Shown here in pieces: positions 25,319 to 36,255 of a DNA stretch of 64,000 nt. Location of the stretch: contig NZ_BOOK01000024.1 in the NCBI RefSeq assembly GCF_016863195.1, positions 62,001-126,000 on the forward strand, written 5' to 3'. The DNA comes from Paraplanobispora takensis (lineage in GTDB: Bacteria; Actinomycetota; Actinomycetes; Streptosporangiales; Streptosporangiaceae). Each line of letters starts with the position of its first letter. Positions within the stretch are counted from its first letter, which is position 1. The position numbers were made by a program, and so were the translations under genes. A model generated the notes under the pieces. It was not told the DNA's origin. It saw only the letters and a program-made list of their open reading frames with translations, and did no database searches.

Positions 25319-26310
25319 CGGGCTCCTCTCAGCCGGGCCACGGCCAGGTCCACCAGGAGGTTGGAGACCAGCACCAGGGCGATCGTGACGAGCAGGGCGC
25401 CCTGGATGACGGGCACGTCGTGCTTGAGCGCGGCCTCGCTGGTGAGCTGGCCGAGTCCCGGCAGGGAGAACACCGCCTCGGTGACCACGGCCCCGCCGAT
25501 GAGGCGGGGGATGTGCAGGCCGAGCACGGTGACCGCGGGCCCGGCCGCGTTGCGCAGCGCGTGCCGCAACAGCACCCGGCGGGCGGGCAGACCGCGCACC
25601 ACGGCGCCGGTCACGTAGTTCTCCCGCAGCGCGCCGACCAGGCCGGTGCGCAGCTGCCGGGCCAGGTCGGCGGCGGCGTCCAGGCTGAGGGCGATCGCGG
25701 GCAGGGTGATCAGCCGCAGCCACTGGACGGGGTCCTGCTCGAAGGGGACGTACCCGCCCGAGGGGAAGATCGGGACGGCCACCGAGAACAGCACGATCAG
25801 CCCGATGCCGACGACGAAGGCCGGGACGGTGGAGGCCGCGGCGCACACCGCGGTCACCGTCCGGTCGAACACTCCCCCGGCCCGCACCGCGGCCCCGATG
25901 CCCGCCGTACCGCCCGCCAGGACCGCGATGAGCACAGCCAGGCCGGTGATGGACAGGTCGACGGTGATCCGCTGGGCGATGCTCTCGGCCACCGGGATCT
26001 GGGTGAACCAGGAGCGGCCCAGGTCGCCGGTGAGCGCGTTGCCCAGCCAGGTGGCGTACTGCTCCAGGAAGGGCCGGTCGAGCCCGAACTCGTGGTTCAT
26101 CCGGGCGATGTCCTCGGGGGTCGCGGTCTCGCCGAGGACGGCCGCGGCCGGGTTGGCGTCGCCGAGCGCGCCCAGGCCGAAGGTGACGAAGGTGGACAGC
26201 AGCACCACCAGCACCGCGTTCAGCACGGGCATCCCCCGGCCGATCCCCCGGGCGGGCCCCCATCGGCGGATCGCGCCGAAGGCCGGGGCCCGCCTCTGCA
26301 GCGCGGTCAC
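25315..26310 (-). CDS. ABC importer permease, DppB/OppB type
   Basis: A 331-residue inner-membrane permease. It shows the N-terminal helix with VLVVLLSTFVTFGLGAL, the periplasmic segment MNHEFGLDRPFLEQYATWLG typical of DppB, and the EAA loop ARRVLLRHALRNAAGPAVTV near the C-terminus. The GTG start overlaps the stop of the binding-protein gene. It forms the translocation pore with the DppC-like subunit. Confidence 0.92.
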   Translation of the reverse strand: MTALQRRAPAFGAIRRWGPARGIGRGMPVLNAVLVVLLSTFVTFGLGALGDANPAAAVLGETATPEDIARMNHEFGLDRPFLEQYATWLGNALTGDLGRSWFTQIPVAESIAQRITVDLSITGLAVLIAVLAGGTAGIGAAVRAGGVFDRTVTAVCAAASTVPAFVVGIGLIVLFSVAVPIFPSGGYVPFEQDPVQWLRLITLPAIALSLDAAADLARQLRTGLVGALRENYVTGAVVRGLPARRVLLRHALRNAAGPAVTVLGLHIPRLIGGAVVTEAVFSLPGLGQLTSEAALKHDVPVIQGALLVTIALVLVSNLLVDLAVARLRGAR

Positions 26311-27836
26311 GGGTTCGTGATCCGGACGCCGTCGAAGCGCTGTACGGCGGGGCCGGTGGGCAACGGGGAGACCTTCGGGTTACGGGCGAAGATCCGCGGG
26401 GTGGAGAACAGCCACACGTTGGGCAGTTCCTTGACCCCGATGGCCACCGCCTCCTGCAGCGCCCCGGCGTAGCCCGGGTCGTCCAGCGGGGTGGTGCGGA
26501 TCTCCTCGAACTTCTCCAGCAGCGCCTCGGGCGTGTTGCGCCCGGGGTTCATCAGGCCCTCGGGTCCGTAGACCACGCTCAGCGCCTGCAGCGGCGACTC
26601 CCGGCCGACGAAGCCGTCGGGGGCCAGCGCCACGTTGTGCTGGACGTAGACGAGCTGGGTGTGCTGTGCGGGGGCGATCAGCTTGATGGTCGTCCTGATG
26701 CCCGCCTCCTTGAGCTGCTCCTGCACCTGCTCGGGCAGTCCCTGGGGCGCCCCGGTGGTCAGCGGGACGTCGATGCCGTTCGGGTGGCCGGCCTCGGCGA
26801 GCAGTCGCCTGGCCTTGGCGGGGTCGTGCGGATAGAGGTTCTCCAGCTCGGGGTTGTAGCCGAGGTGGCCCTTCGGGAAGGGCTGCACGTTGACCTCGCC
26901 GACGCCGAAGTTGCTGGTCTCCAGCAGGGCCTTGCGGTCCACGGCGTACTTCAGCGCCTCGGTCACCTTGGGGTCGTCGAACGGCGCGATCTTGTTGTTG
27001 ACGTCCAGGACCCGCACGGTCAGCGACGGGATGAGGTCGATCTGGAGCCCCGCGGCCCTGGCCGCCTCGATCTGCTCGGGGGGCAGCTGGGCGACGTCGT
27101 ACTGGCCCGACTGCAGGCCGGCCACGACGGTGGCGGGCTCGGTGACCGCCTTGACCTCGAAGGCGTCCAGGTGGATGTTCGCCGCGTCGTAGTAGGAGGG
27201 GTTGCGCACCAGGTTGGCGTGCGAGCCGGGGACCAGCCGGTTGAGGGTGAACGGCCCCGAGCCGGCGGGCTTGGTGCTGACGCCCTTGGCGTCGGCCTCG
27301 AACGCCTTGGGGTTGACCACCATGCCGGTCTTGCCCGCCAGCAGCGCGGGGATCTGGTAGTCGGCCTGCTCCAGCACCACCTCGAACTCGGTCGGCGAGA
27401 CGACCTCGACGTCCTCGACGTTGCGCAGCTGGGAGGCGATCAGGGAGTCCTTCTGGTCGCGGCCCCGCAGGAGGCTCTTGCGCACGGCGGTGGCGTCGAG
27501 CGGGGAGCCGTCGGAGAAGGTCAGGCCCGGCCGCAGCGTGAAGGCGACGCTCTTGCCGTCCTCGGCGTACTTCCAGCCGGTGGCCAGGCCCGGCGTGGCC
27601 TCGCCCTTGTCGTCCAGCCGGGTGATGGCGCTGTAGACGAGCGACAGAACGTTGACGTCGTTGCCCGCGCTGGAGGTGACCGGATCCCACGTTGTGGGAA
27701 GCGTCCACCCCCACTTGAGAGTCGTCCCACCGGTGGGAGAACCGGGGGCGGCCGACTGCGTGCCGCCACAGGCGGTAAGGGCGAGAACGACTGAAGTTAG
27801 CAGCGCCAGTGGCGACAGCAGTCGGCGGACAGGCAT
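26307..27836 (-). CDS. extracellular solute-binding lipoprotein, family 5 (peptide/nickel type)
   Basis: A 509-residue binding protein. The signal peptide ends in the lipobox LTAC (Cys 23), so it is a membrane-anchored lipoprotein. Family-5 features follow: TLKWGWTLPTTWDPV, GLATGWKYAEDGKSVAFTLR, GSGPFTLNRLVPG and the C-terminal ANLVRNPSYYD-type sites. It is the first gene of the leftward island and sets the specificity of the importer. AGAGG lies about nine bases before the ATG, and a good promoter lies further upstream. Ligands of this family range over peptides, glutathione and metal chelates; given the genes downstream, an organosulfur peptide or conjugate is the best guess. Confidence 0.93.
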   Translation of the reverse strand: MPVRRLLSPLALLTSVVLALTACGGTQSAAPGSPTGGTTLKWGWTLPTTWDPVTSSAGNDVNVLSLVYSAITRLDDKGEATPGLATGWKYAEDGKSVAFTLRPGLTFSDGSPLDATAVRKSLLRGRDQKDSLIASQLRNVEDVEVVSPTEFEVVLEQADYQIPALLAGKTGMVVNPKAFEADAKGVSTKPAGSGPFTLNRLVPGSHANLVRNPSYYDAANIHLDAFEVKAVTEPATVVAGLQSGQYDVAQLPPEQIEAARAAGLQIDLIPSLTVRVLDVNNKIAPFDDPKVTEALKYAVDRKALLETSNFGVGEVNVQPFPKGHLGYNPELENLYPHDPAKARRLLAEAGHPNGIDVPLTTGAPQGLPEQVQEQLKEAGIRTTIKLIAPAQHTQLVYVQHNVALAPDGFVGRESPLQALSVVYGPEGLMNPGRNTPEALLEKFEEIRTTPLDDPGYAGALQEAVAIGVKELPNVWLFSTPRIFARNPKVSPLPTGPAVQRFDGVRITNP

Positions 27837-27890
27837 GGCGGGGGTCCTCTCAGATGAACACACAGATCCCTCGCGAGATCGACTTCCCAC

Positions 27891-27919
27891 ATGGTAGTAA
27901 TCCCCTAAATACCCGTCAA
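27891..27919 (-). promoter_or_regulatory. promoter of the leftward sulfur island
   Basis: On the minus strand TTGACG (complement of 27914-27919), a 17-base spacer and TACCAT (complement of 27891-27896) give a good housekeeping-type promoter about 55 bases before the lipoprotein ATG. It lies between the divergent IclR gene and the island, where an IclR-type protein would be expected to bind. Confidence 0.65.
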
Positions 27920-27969
27920 GAGTGTAGGAAATATGCCGGAGACGGTGCGGCGAGCCGTAGGCTGTCGGG

Positions 27970-28770
27970 GTGGATCCGACGAACCCGAAACCGGACGACC
28001 CCGCGCGCAAGGGAACCCAGGCGATCGAGCGCGCCATCGCGGTCCTGCGCACGTTCGAGCGCGCGCCGAGCCTGTCGGCCACCGAGGTGGCGCAGCGGCT
28101 CCGGCTCTCGGTCAGCACCGCGCACCGCATCGTCCGCGCCCTGCACGCCGCGGGGATGCTCGGCCAGGATCCCGCCACCGAGCGCTATCACCTCGGCATC
28201 ACCACCGCGACGCTGGGCCGGCTCGCCCTGGAGCGGCTCGGCACCAGCACGATGCTCCCCGAGCTGGAGCGGCTGCGCGACCTGACGGGCGAGGCGGTCA
28301 ATCTGGGGGTGCGCATCGGCGACGAGGTGGTGGTGCTGCTCCAGGTGCCCTCCCGCCAGCCGCTCCGCTACGAGCAGGAGCCCGGGCAGCGCAACCCGAT
28401 CCACGTGTGCGCGATGGGCAAGGCCCTGCTGGCCTTCGGGGACCCGAGCGTGAACATGGAGGAGCCCTTCACCCGCTACACCGAGGCGACCATCACCACC
28501 CGGTCCGCGATGGAGGCGGAGCTGGGACGCATCCGGGCGCGCGGCTGCGCCGTCAACCACGAGGAGCGCGTGCCGGGCGTCCGCGCCCTCGCCGTCCCCG
28601 TCCGCGACGGGAACGGCAACGTGCTGGCCGCCCTGGCCATCCAGGGCCCCGCCGTACGGCTGGGCGACGACCGGCTCCCCGAGCTGGCCGCCGAGCTGGC
28701 CCTCAGCGCCGGGCGGCTCGGCTCGGGACGCCACCTGCACCCCGTCCCGCCCGCCGCCACGGGAGGCTGA
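27970..28770 (+). CDS. IclR-family transcriptional regulator
   Basis: A 266-residue regulator. An N-terminal winged helix-turn-helix (SLSATEVAQRLRLSVSTAHR near 33-53) is followed by the IclR effector domain, with GEAVNLGVRIGDEVVVLLQV, HVCAMGKALLAF and a C-terminal RVPGVRALAVPV. It is transcribed away from the importer/monooxygenase genes and is the obvious candidate to control them. The GTG at 27970 has no ribosome binding site but lies six bases after TAGGCT, so a leaderless mRNA is likely. Confidence 0.9.
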   Translation: MDPTNPKPDDPARKGTQAIERAIAVLRTFERAPSLSATEVAQRLRLSVSTAHRIVRALHAAGMLGQDPATERYHLGITTATLGRLALERLGTSTMLPELERLRDLTGEAVNLGVRIGDEVVVLLQVPSRQPLRYEQEPGQRNPIHVCAMGKALLAFGDPSVNMEEPFTRYTEATITTRSAMEAELGRIRARGCAVNHEERVPGVRALAVPVRDGNGNVLAALAIQGPAVRLGDDRLPELAAELALSAGRLGSGRHLHPVPPAATGG

Positions 28771-28973
28771 TCCCCACCGCGGCGGACGGCCGGAGACGAC
28801 TCGGCTGCCGCGCATGGTAGACGATGGACCGTTTCATTTCGCTTCATCCATCGAATCCGGCATTCATCAGCCATTCGCCCGACTTATCCGGGTTTACGCG
28901 AATACAGTTCGGCGTTGTCGGATGGTGACCTTCACCTGAGGGCGGGGGCGAGTGAACGGAGTGGCGGGCAGCC

Positions 28974-29729
28974 GTGGATCCGATCGGTGACGATCTGCTG
29001 AAGGTCATGGTGGCGGAGCTCGGCTACCGCGAGCGCCCTGGACAGCACACCAAGTTCGGCCACTGGTACTCCGCCCAGGTCGGCGACCCCCAGTACCGCA
29101 CGGCCCCGTGGTGCGACATGTTCATCGCCTGGGCCGCGGAACGGGCGGGGGTGCAGGAGTACGTCGGCCAGTTCGCCTGGACGCCCTCCCACGCCCGCTG
29201 GTTCGAGACCAACGGCGCCTGGTCGGACGTGCCGGAGCCCGGGGCCCTGGTCTTCTTCGACTGGTCCGGCGGCAAGGACATCAAGGGCGTCGACCACGTG
29301 GGCATCGTGGAGCGCGTCGAGGGTGGAACGATCCACACAATCGAGGCCAACGTCGACCGGGTCTGGCTCAAGCGCAAGGCCCGCGACGGGGACAAGGTCG
29401 TCGGCTACGGGCTGCCCCGGAAGGTCAAGGAGACCCTCGATCAGATCCCCCCGCAGGACGCGAGCGCCTCCGGACCCAAGCCGGTCGAGGTCGACCCCAC
29501 CCCCGCCGCCAACTCCGTGTCCCTGGTCCTGTACGACTCGGACGGGACGTTCCCCCTGATGGAGCCCGCCCCGCTGGCGATGCTGCTGGCGCTGGTCGTG
29601 GGCTGGACCTTCCTTGCCGCCCGGTGGCAGCCGCGCCCGCCGGCCGGCGGCAGGCACCGCAGACGGGGGCGGCGCCCGCACGCGCCGCAGGACGCCGAGC
29701 CCGCCCCGATCCCCTCGGAAGTTGATTAA
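28974..29729 (+). CDS. CHAP-domain protein with C-terminal membrane segment
   Basis: A 251-residue protein with an N-terminal CHAP (cysteine-histidine amidohydrolase/peptidase) domain. The catalytic Cys is in APWCDMFIAWAA near residue 46 and the His in GVDHVGIVERV near 106. A proline-rich linker and one hydrophobic helix (PLAMLLALVVGWTFLA, about 200-215) follow, then a basic tail. There is no N-terminal signal peptide, so topology is unclear: either the first residues are exported by an unusual route or the domain is cytoplasmic and tail-anchored. Such domains cut peptidoglycan cross-bridges. GTG start; no clear operon partner. Confidence 0.8.
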   Translation: MDPIGDDLLKVMVAELGYRERPGQHTKFGHWYSAQVGDPQYRTAPWCDMFIAWAAERAGVQEYVGQFAWTPSHARWFETNGAWSDVPEPGALVFFDWSGGKDIKGVDHVGIVERVEGGTIHTIEANVDRVWLKRKARDGDKVVGYGLPRKVKETLDQIPPQDASASGPKPVEVDPTPAANSVSLVLYDSDGTFPLMEPAPLAMLLALVVGWTFLAARWQPRPPAGGRHRRRGRRPHAPQDAEPAPIPSEVD

Positions 29730-29748
29730 TTAGGTTAGGCAAAGCTAA
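29730..29748. promoter_or_regulatory. IdeR/DmdR-type iron box
   Basis: TTAGGTTAGGCAAAGCTAA matches the 19-base actinobacterial iron-box consensus (TTAGGTTAGGCTAACCTAA) except at two positions. It lies 40 bases before the siderophore-interacting protein gene, so iron-replete repression is expected. Confidence 0.85.
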
Positions 29749-29787
29749 GTTGCTCCTGGCAGGTACCTTCGAGCGAAAGCGGCGCCC

Positions 29788-30732
29788 ATGACCGTGACCA
29801 CCGAGCAGACCGCGGAACAGGTGGAGGACGTCCCCGCCTACCGTCCCTTCGACGTCCGCGTCCTGCGCGTCCGGCGGCTCAGCCCCAGCTTCGTCAGGAT
29901 CACCTTCACCGGCGACGACCTCGCCCTGTTCGCCGACAAGGGCAACGACCAGCGCATCAAGGTCATCCTCCCGCTGCCCGACGGCACCTTCAGCCCGATC
30001 GGCCAGGGCTCCGACTGGTACCAGCGCTGGCGGACGCTCCCGGAGGCGCTGCGCAACCCGATCCGCACCTACACCGTGCGCGCCGTACGGCAGGCCGCCG
30101 GGGAGCTGGACGTCGACTTCGTGCTCCACGGCGACAGCAGCCCCGCCTCCCGGTGGGCGACCTACGCCGCCCCCGGCCACCGCGCCGTGGTGATCGGCCC
30201 CAACGCGGCCTTCGACGGGCCCACCGGCGGGCAGGAGTGGGCTCCCCCCGCCGGGACGACCCACCTGCTGCTGGCCGGCGACGAGACCGCGGTCCCCGCC
30301 ATCGCCGCCATCGCCGAGGCCCTGCCCGCCGACGCGCAGGCCACGATCCTGCTGGAGGTGCCCGAGGCGGGCGACGCGCTCCCGCTCGGCCTCGCCCCGG
30401 GCGTGCGGGTCGTCTGGCTGCCGCGCGACGGAGCCGGCGAGGGCGCCCGCCACGGTGACCTGCTGGTGCCCGCCGTACGCGAGGCCCTGCGGGAGCTGGC
30501 CGTCTCCGGCGGCGCACCGGCCGCCCTGGAGGACGTCGACGTGGACGCGGAGATCCTGTGGGAGGTGCCCGAGCCGGCCGCCCGCCCGGGTGACGGCTTC
30601 TACGCCTGGCTGGCCGGCGAGGCCGGGATGGTCAAGCTCCTGCGCCGCCTGCTGGTGCAGGAGGCCGGGGTCGACCGCAGGTCGGTGGCGTTCATGGGCT
30701 ACTGGCGGGTGGGCCGCTCCGAGCTCGGCTGA
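29788..30732 (+). CDS. siderophore-interacting protein (ViuB/SIP family ferric reductase)
   Basis: A 314-residue FAD-dependent reductase that releases iron from imported ferric siderophores using NAD(P)H. The flavin-binding motif NPIRTYTVRAV lies near 90-100, the domain start RVLRVRRLSPSFVRITFTGD near 27-46, and the NAD(P)H-binding and C-terminal SIP region ends with SVAFMGYWRVGRSE. The iron box just upstream fits this role. No siderophore uptake genes adjoin it, so it must serve a transporter encoded elsewhere. Confidence 0.93.
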   Translation: MTVTTEQTAEQVEDVPAYRPFDVRVLRVRRLSPSFVRITFTGDDLALFADKGNDQRIKVILPLPDGTFSPIGQGSDWYQRWRTLPEALRNPIRTYTVRAVRQAAGELDVDFVLHGDSSPASRWATYAAPGHRAVVIGPNAAFDGPTGGQEWAPPAGTTHLLLAGDETAVPAIAAIAEALPADAQATILLEVPEAGDALPLGLAPGVRVVWLPRDGAGEGARHGDLLVPAVREALRELAVSGGAPAALEDVDVDAEILWEVPEPAARPGDGFYAWLAGEAGMVKLLRRLLVQEAGVDRRSVAFMGYWRVGRSELG

Positions 30733-30785
30733 GCACCGCCCGCGACCGGGTGCCTCTTTTCGCTCACGAACGAAACTCACGCAAT

Positions 30786-30801
30786 AGTGACGGCGGTCAC
30801 A
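30786..30801. promoter_or_regulatory. CRP-like site upstream of the dicarboxylate carrier
   Basis: AGTGA-N6-TCACA matches the CRP/GlxR-type consensus TGTGA-N6-TCACA at nine of ten specified bases. It is about 50 bases upstream of the carrier ATG, a position suited to regulation by a cyclic-AMP receptor protein. Confidence 0.5.
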
Positions 30802-30851
30802 GCCTGGGCAGATAGTCGCTCGAACGGACCATCACCCAGGCGGGAGCCCTG

Positions 30852-32192
30852 ATGAGCACCACCGGACAGGACAGGACCAAATATCTCTACATCGCGGTGA
30901 TCGTCGCGGTGGCCGCCGGGATCGTCGTCGGTCTCGTGGCCCCCGATGCGGGCGTCGCACTGAAACCGCTCGGCACGGCCTTCGTCGACCTCATCAAAAT
31001 GATGATCAGCCCGATCATCTTCTGCACCATCGTGCTCGGCGTCGGCTCGGTCACCCAGGCGGCGAAGGTCGGCCGGGTCGGCGGCCTGGCGCTCGGGTAC
31101 TTCATCGCCATGTCCACGGTCGCGCTGGCCATCGGCCTCGTCGTGGGCAACCTGATCGACCCCGGTCAGGGCCTGGCCCTGACCGACGAACTGCGCCAGG
31201 CGGCCAAGACCGAGGCGGCCAAGGGCGGCGAGAGCGACACGGTCACCTTCCTGCTCGGGATCATCCCGACCACCCTGGTGTCGGCCTTCACCGAGGGCCA
31301 GGTGCTGCAGACCCTCCTGGTGGCCCTGCTCACCGGGTTCGCCCTGCAGGCCATGGGCGGGCAGGGCGCCCCGATCCTGCGCGGCGTCCGCCACATCGAG
31401 CGCCTCGTCTTCCGCATCCTCGCCATGATCATGTGGGCGGCCCCGGTGGGCGCCTTCGGCGCCATCGCCGCCGTGGTCGGCGCCACCGGAGTGGACGCGC
31501 TCAAGAGCCTCGGCACGATCATGCTCGCCTTCTACATCACCTGCCTGGCGTTCGTGCTGGGCGTGCTCGGCCCGCTGCTCTGGCTGGTCGCCCGGGTCAA
31601 CCTGCTGTCCCTGCTGCGCTATCTGGGCCGCGAGTTCCTGCTGATCCTGTCCACCTCCTCCTCGGAGTCGGCCCTGCCGCGCCTGATCGCCAAGATGGAG
31701 CACCTGGGGGTCAGCCGCCCGGTCGTGGGCATCACGGTCCCGACCGGCTACTCCTTCAACCTGGACGGCACCGCCATCTACCTCACGATGGCGACCCTGT
31801 TCATCGCCAGCGCCACCGGCGCGCCGCTGTCGCTGGCCGAGCAGATCTCCCTGCTCGTCTTCATGATCATCGCCTCGAAGGGGGCGGCCGGGGTCACCGG
31901 GGCGGGCCTGGCGACCCTCGCCGGCGGCCTGCAGTCCCACCGGCCCGATCTCGTCGACGGCGTCGGCCTCATCGTCGGCATCGACCGCTTCATGTCCGAG
32001 GCGCGGGCGCTGACCAACTTCGCCGGCAACGCGGTCGCCACCATCCTGGTCGGCACGTGGACCGGCGAGTTCGACCGCGACCGCGCGGCCGAGGTCCTGT
32101 CCGGCAACGCCCCGTTCGACGAGAACGCCCTCATCGACGAGGAGCCCTCCGCCCCGGCCGGGGAGCCGGAGCCGGTGACGTCCCGGTCATGA
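30852..32192 (+). CDS. dicarboxylate/amino acid:cation symporter (DAACS, DctA/GltP type)
   Basis: A 446-residue sodium- or proton-coupled carrier. It has eight predicted membrane helices and both re-entrant hairpins: the serine-rich STSSSESALPRL near 265-277, then GYSFNLDGTAIYLTMATLFI near 299 and NFAGNAVATILVGTW near the end, the cation/substrate site of GltPh relatives. The MMISPIIFCTIVLGV stretch near 50 resembles DctA, which imports succinate, fumarate and malate; glutamate or aspartate is the alternative. GGGAG lies five bases before the ATG, and a CRP-like site suggests carbon-source control. Confidence 0.92.
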   Translation: MSTTGQDRTKYLYIAVIVAVAAGIVVGLVAPDAGVALKPLGTAFVDLIKMMISPIIFCTIVLGVGSVTQAAKVGRVGGLALGYFIAMSTVALAIGLVVGNLIDPGQGLALTDELRQAAKTEAAKGGESDTVTFLLGIIPTTLVSAFTEGQVLQTLLVALLTGFALQAMGGQGAPILRGVRHIERLVFRILAMIMWAAPVGAFGAIAAVVGATGVDALKSLGTIMLAFYITCLAFVLGVLGPLLWLVARVNLLSLLRYLGREFLLILSTSSSESALPRLIAKMEHLGVSRPVVGITVPTGYSFNLDGTAIYLTMATLFIASATGAPLSLAEQISLLVFMIIASKGAAGVTGAGLATLAGGLQSHRPDLVDGVGLIVGIDRFMSEARALTNFAGNAVATILVGTWTGEFDRDRAAEVLSGNAPFDENALIDEEPSAPAGEPEPVTSRS

Positions 32193-32210
32193 GGGGTCCC
32201 GGGCGCAAAC

Positions 32211-32315
32211 GTGGCCGGACAGCCGGGCTACTCCGTCGACCCGCTGAACGCCACCCATCTGTTCTGCAGGGAGCAGGCGGCCGCCCGGGCGGGGTTCCAC
32301 CGGGACAGGGACTGA
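32211..32315 (+). other. possible 34-residue ORF or gene remnant
   Basis: A short GTG ORF shortly after the carrier stop reads SVDPLNATHLFCREQ and related protein-like sequence. It has no clear ribosome binding site and could be the surviving end of a lost gene. The minus strand gives only arginine/proline-rich shadow sequence. Confidence 0.2.
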
Positions 32316-32326
32316 GAGCGCACCGG

Positions 32327-32354
32327 GCCGGGGACCGGCGTCCCGGTCCCCGGC
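32327..32354. terminator. bidirectional hairpin terminator between the carrier gene and cobN
   Basis: A perfect 12-base stem (GCCGGGGACCGG at 32327-32338 with its complement at 32343-32354) closes a four-base loop. It stands between two convergent genes, a few bases before the cobN stop. Confidence 0.8.
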
Positions 32355-32361
32355 CTGCGGG

Positions 32362-35949
<3,588 letters not shown>

Positions 35950-36018
35950 GCGTCACGTCCCTGGGAGTTCGCGGTGACGGCGGGGGCATGGCGAAGGGCA
36001 CACGGGGGCTTCCTCCCT

Positions 36019-36034
36019 CGGGGTCCTCGCCCCG
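36019..36034 (-). other. hairpin in the cobN leader between riboswitch and start codon
   Basis: CGGGG and CCCCG arms around a six-base loop, extendable by wobble pairs, lie between the aptamer and the cobN ATG. It could be part of the riboswitch expression platform; the stem is short and there is no U-tract, so the mechanism is uncertain. Confidence 0.35.
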
Positions 36035-36047
36035 GGTCGTCGTCGGA

Positions 36048-36205
36048 CACGACGGCCGGAGTCTCCTGGCTCCCGGATCGCCGCTCCCCCCGGCCTTCCC
36101 ATCCGTCTTGCGGACAGTGGCACGAGCGGGGTTCGCTCCCCGGTCACAGTGGCGGGACCGCGCCGGATTCACACCGGCTTCCTCCCTCTGCCATCGCTGA
36201 CGACG
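36048..36205 (-). ncRNA. cobalamin riboswitch (adenosylcobalamin aptamer) upstream of cobN
   Basis: Read on the minus strand, the region contains the conserved order of the cobalamin aptamer: GGAAGCCGGTGTGAATCCGG, then CGGTCCCGCCACTGTGACCG, then GCCACTGTCC, GGGAAGGCCG, and finally the B12-box segment GAGCCAGGAGACTCCGG near 36055-36075. It is oriented with cobN, 100 bases downstream. The outer stem and exact limits are estimated by eye. Binding of coenzyme B12 should lower cobN expression. The divergent cobG start lies only about 50 bases beyond its 5' end, so the two promoters are back to back. Confidence 0.93.
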
Positions 36206-36255
36206 AGACTACGGCAGTCTGATCTCCGCAGGAAACTGGCGTTAGCATCCTCTGC

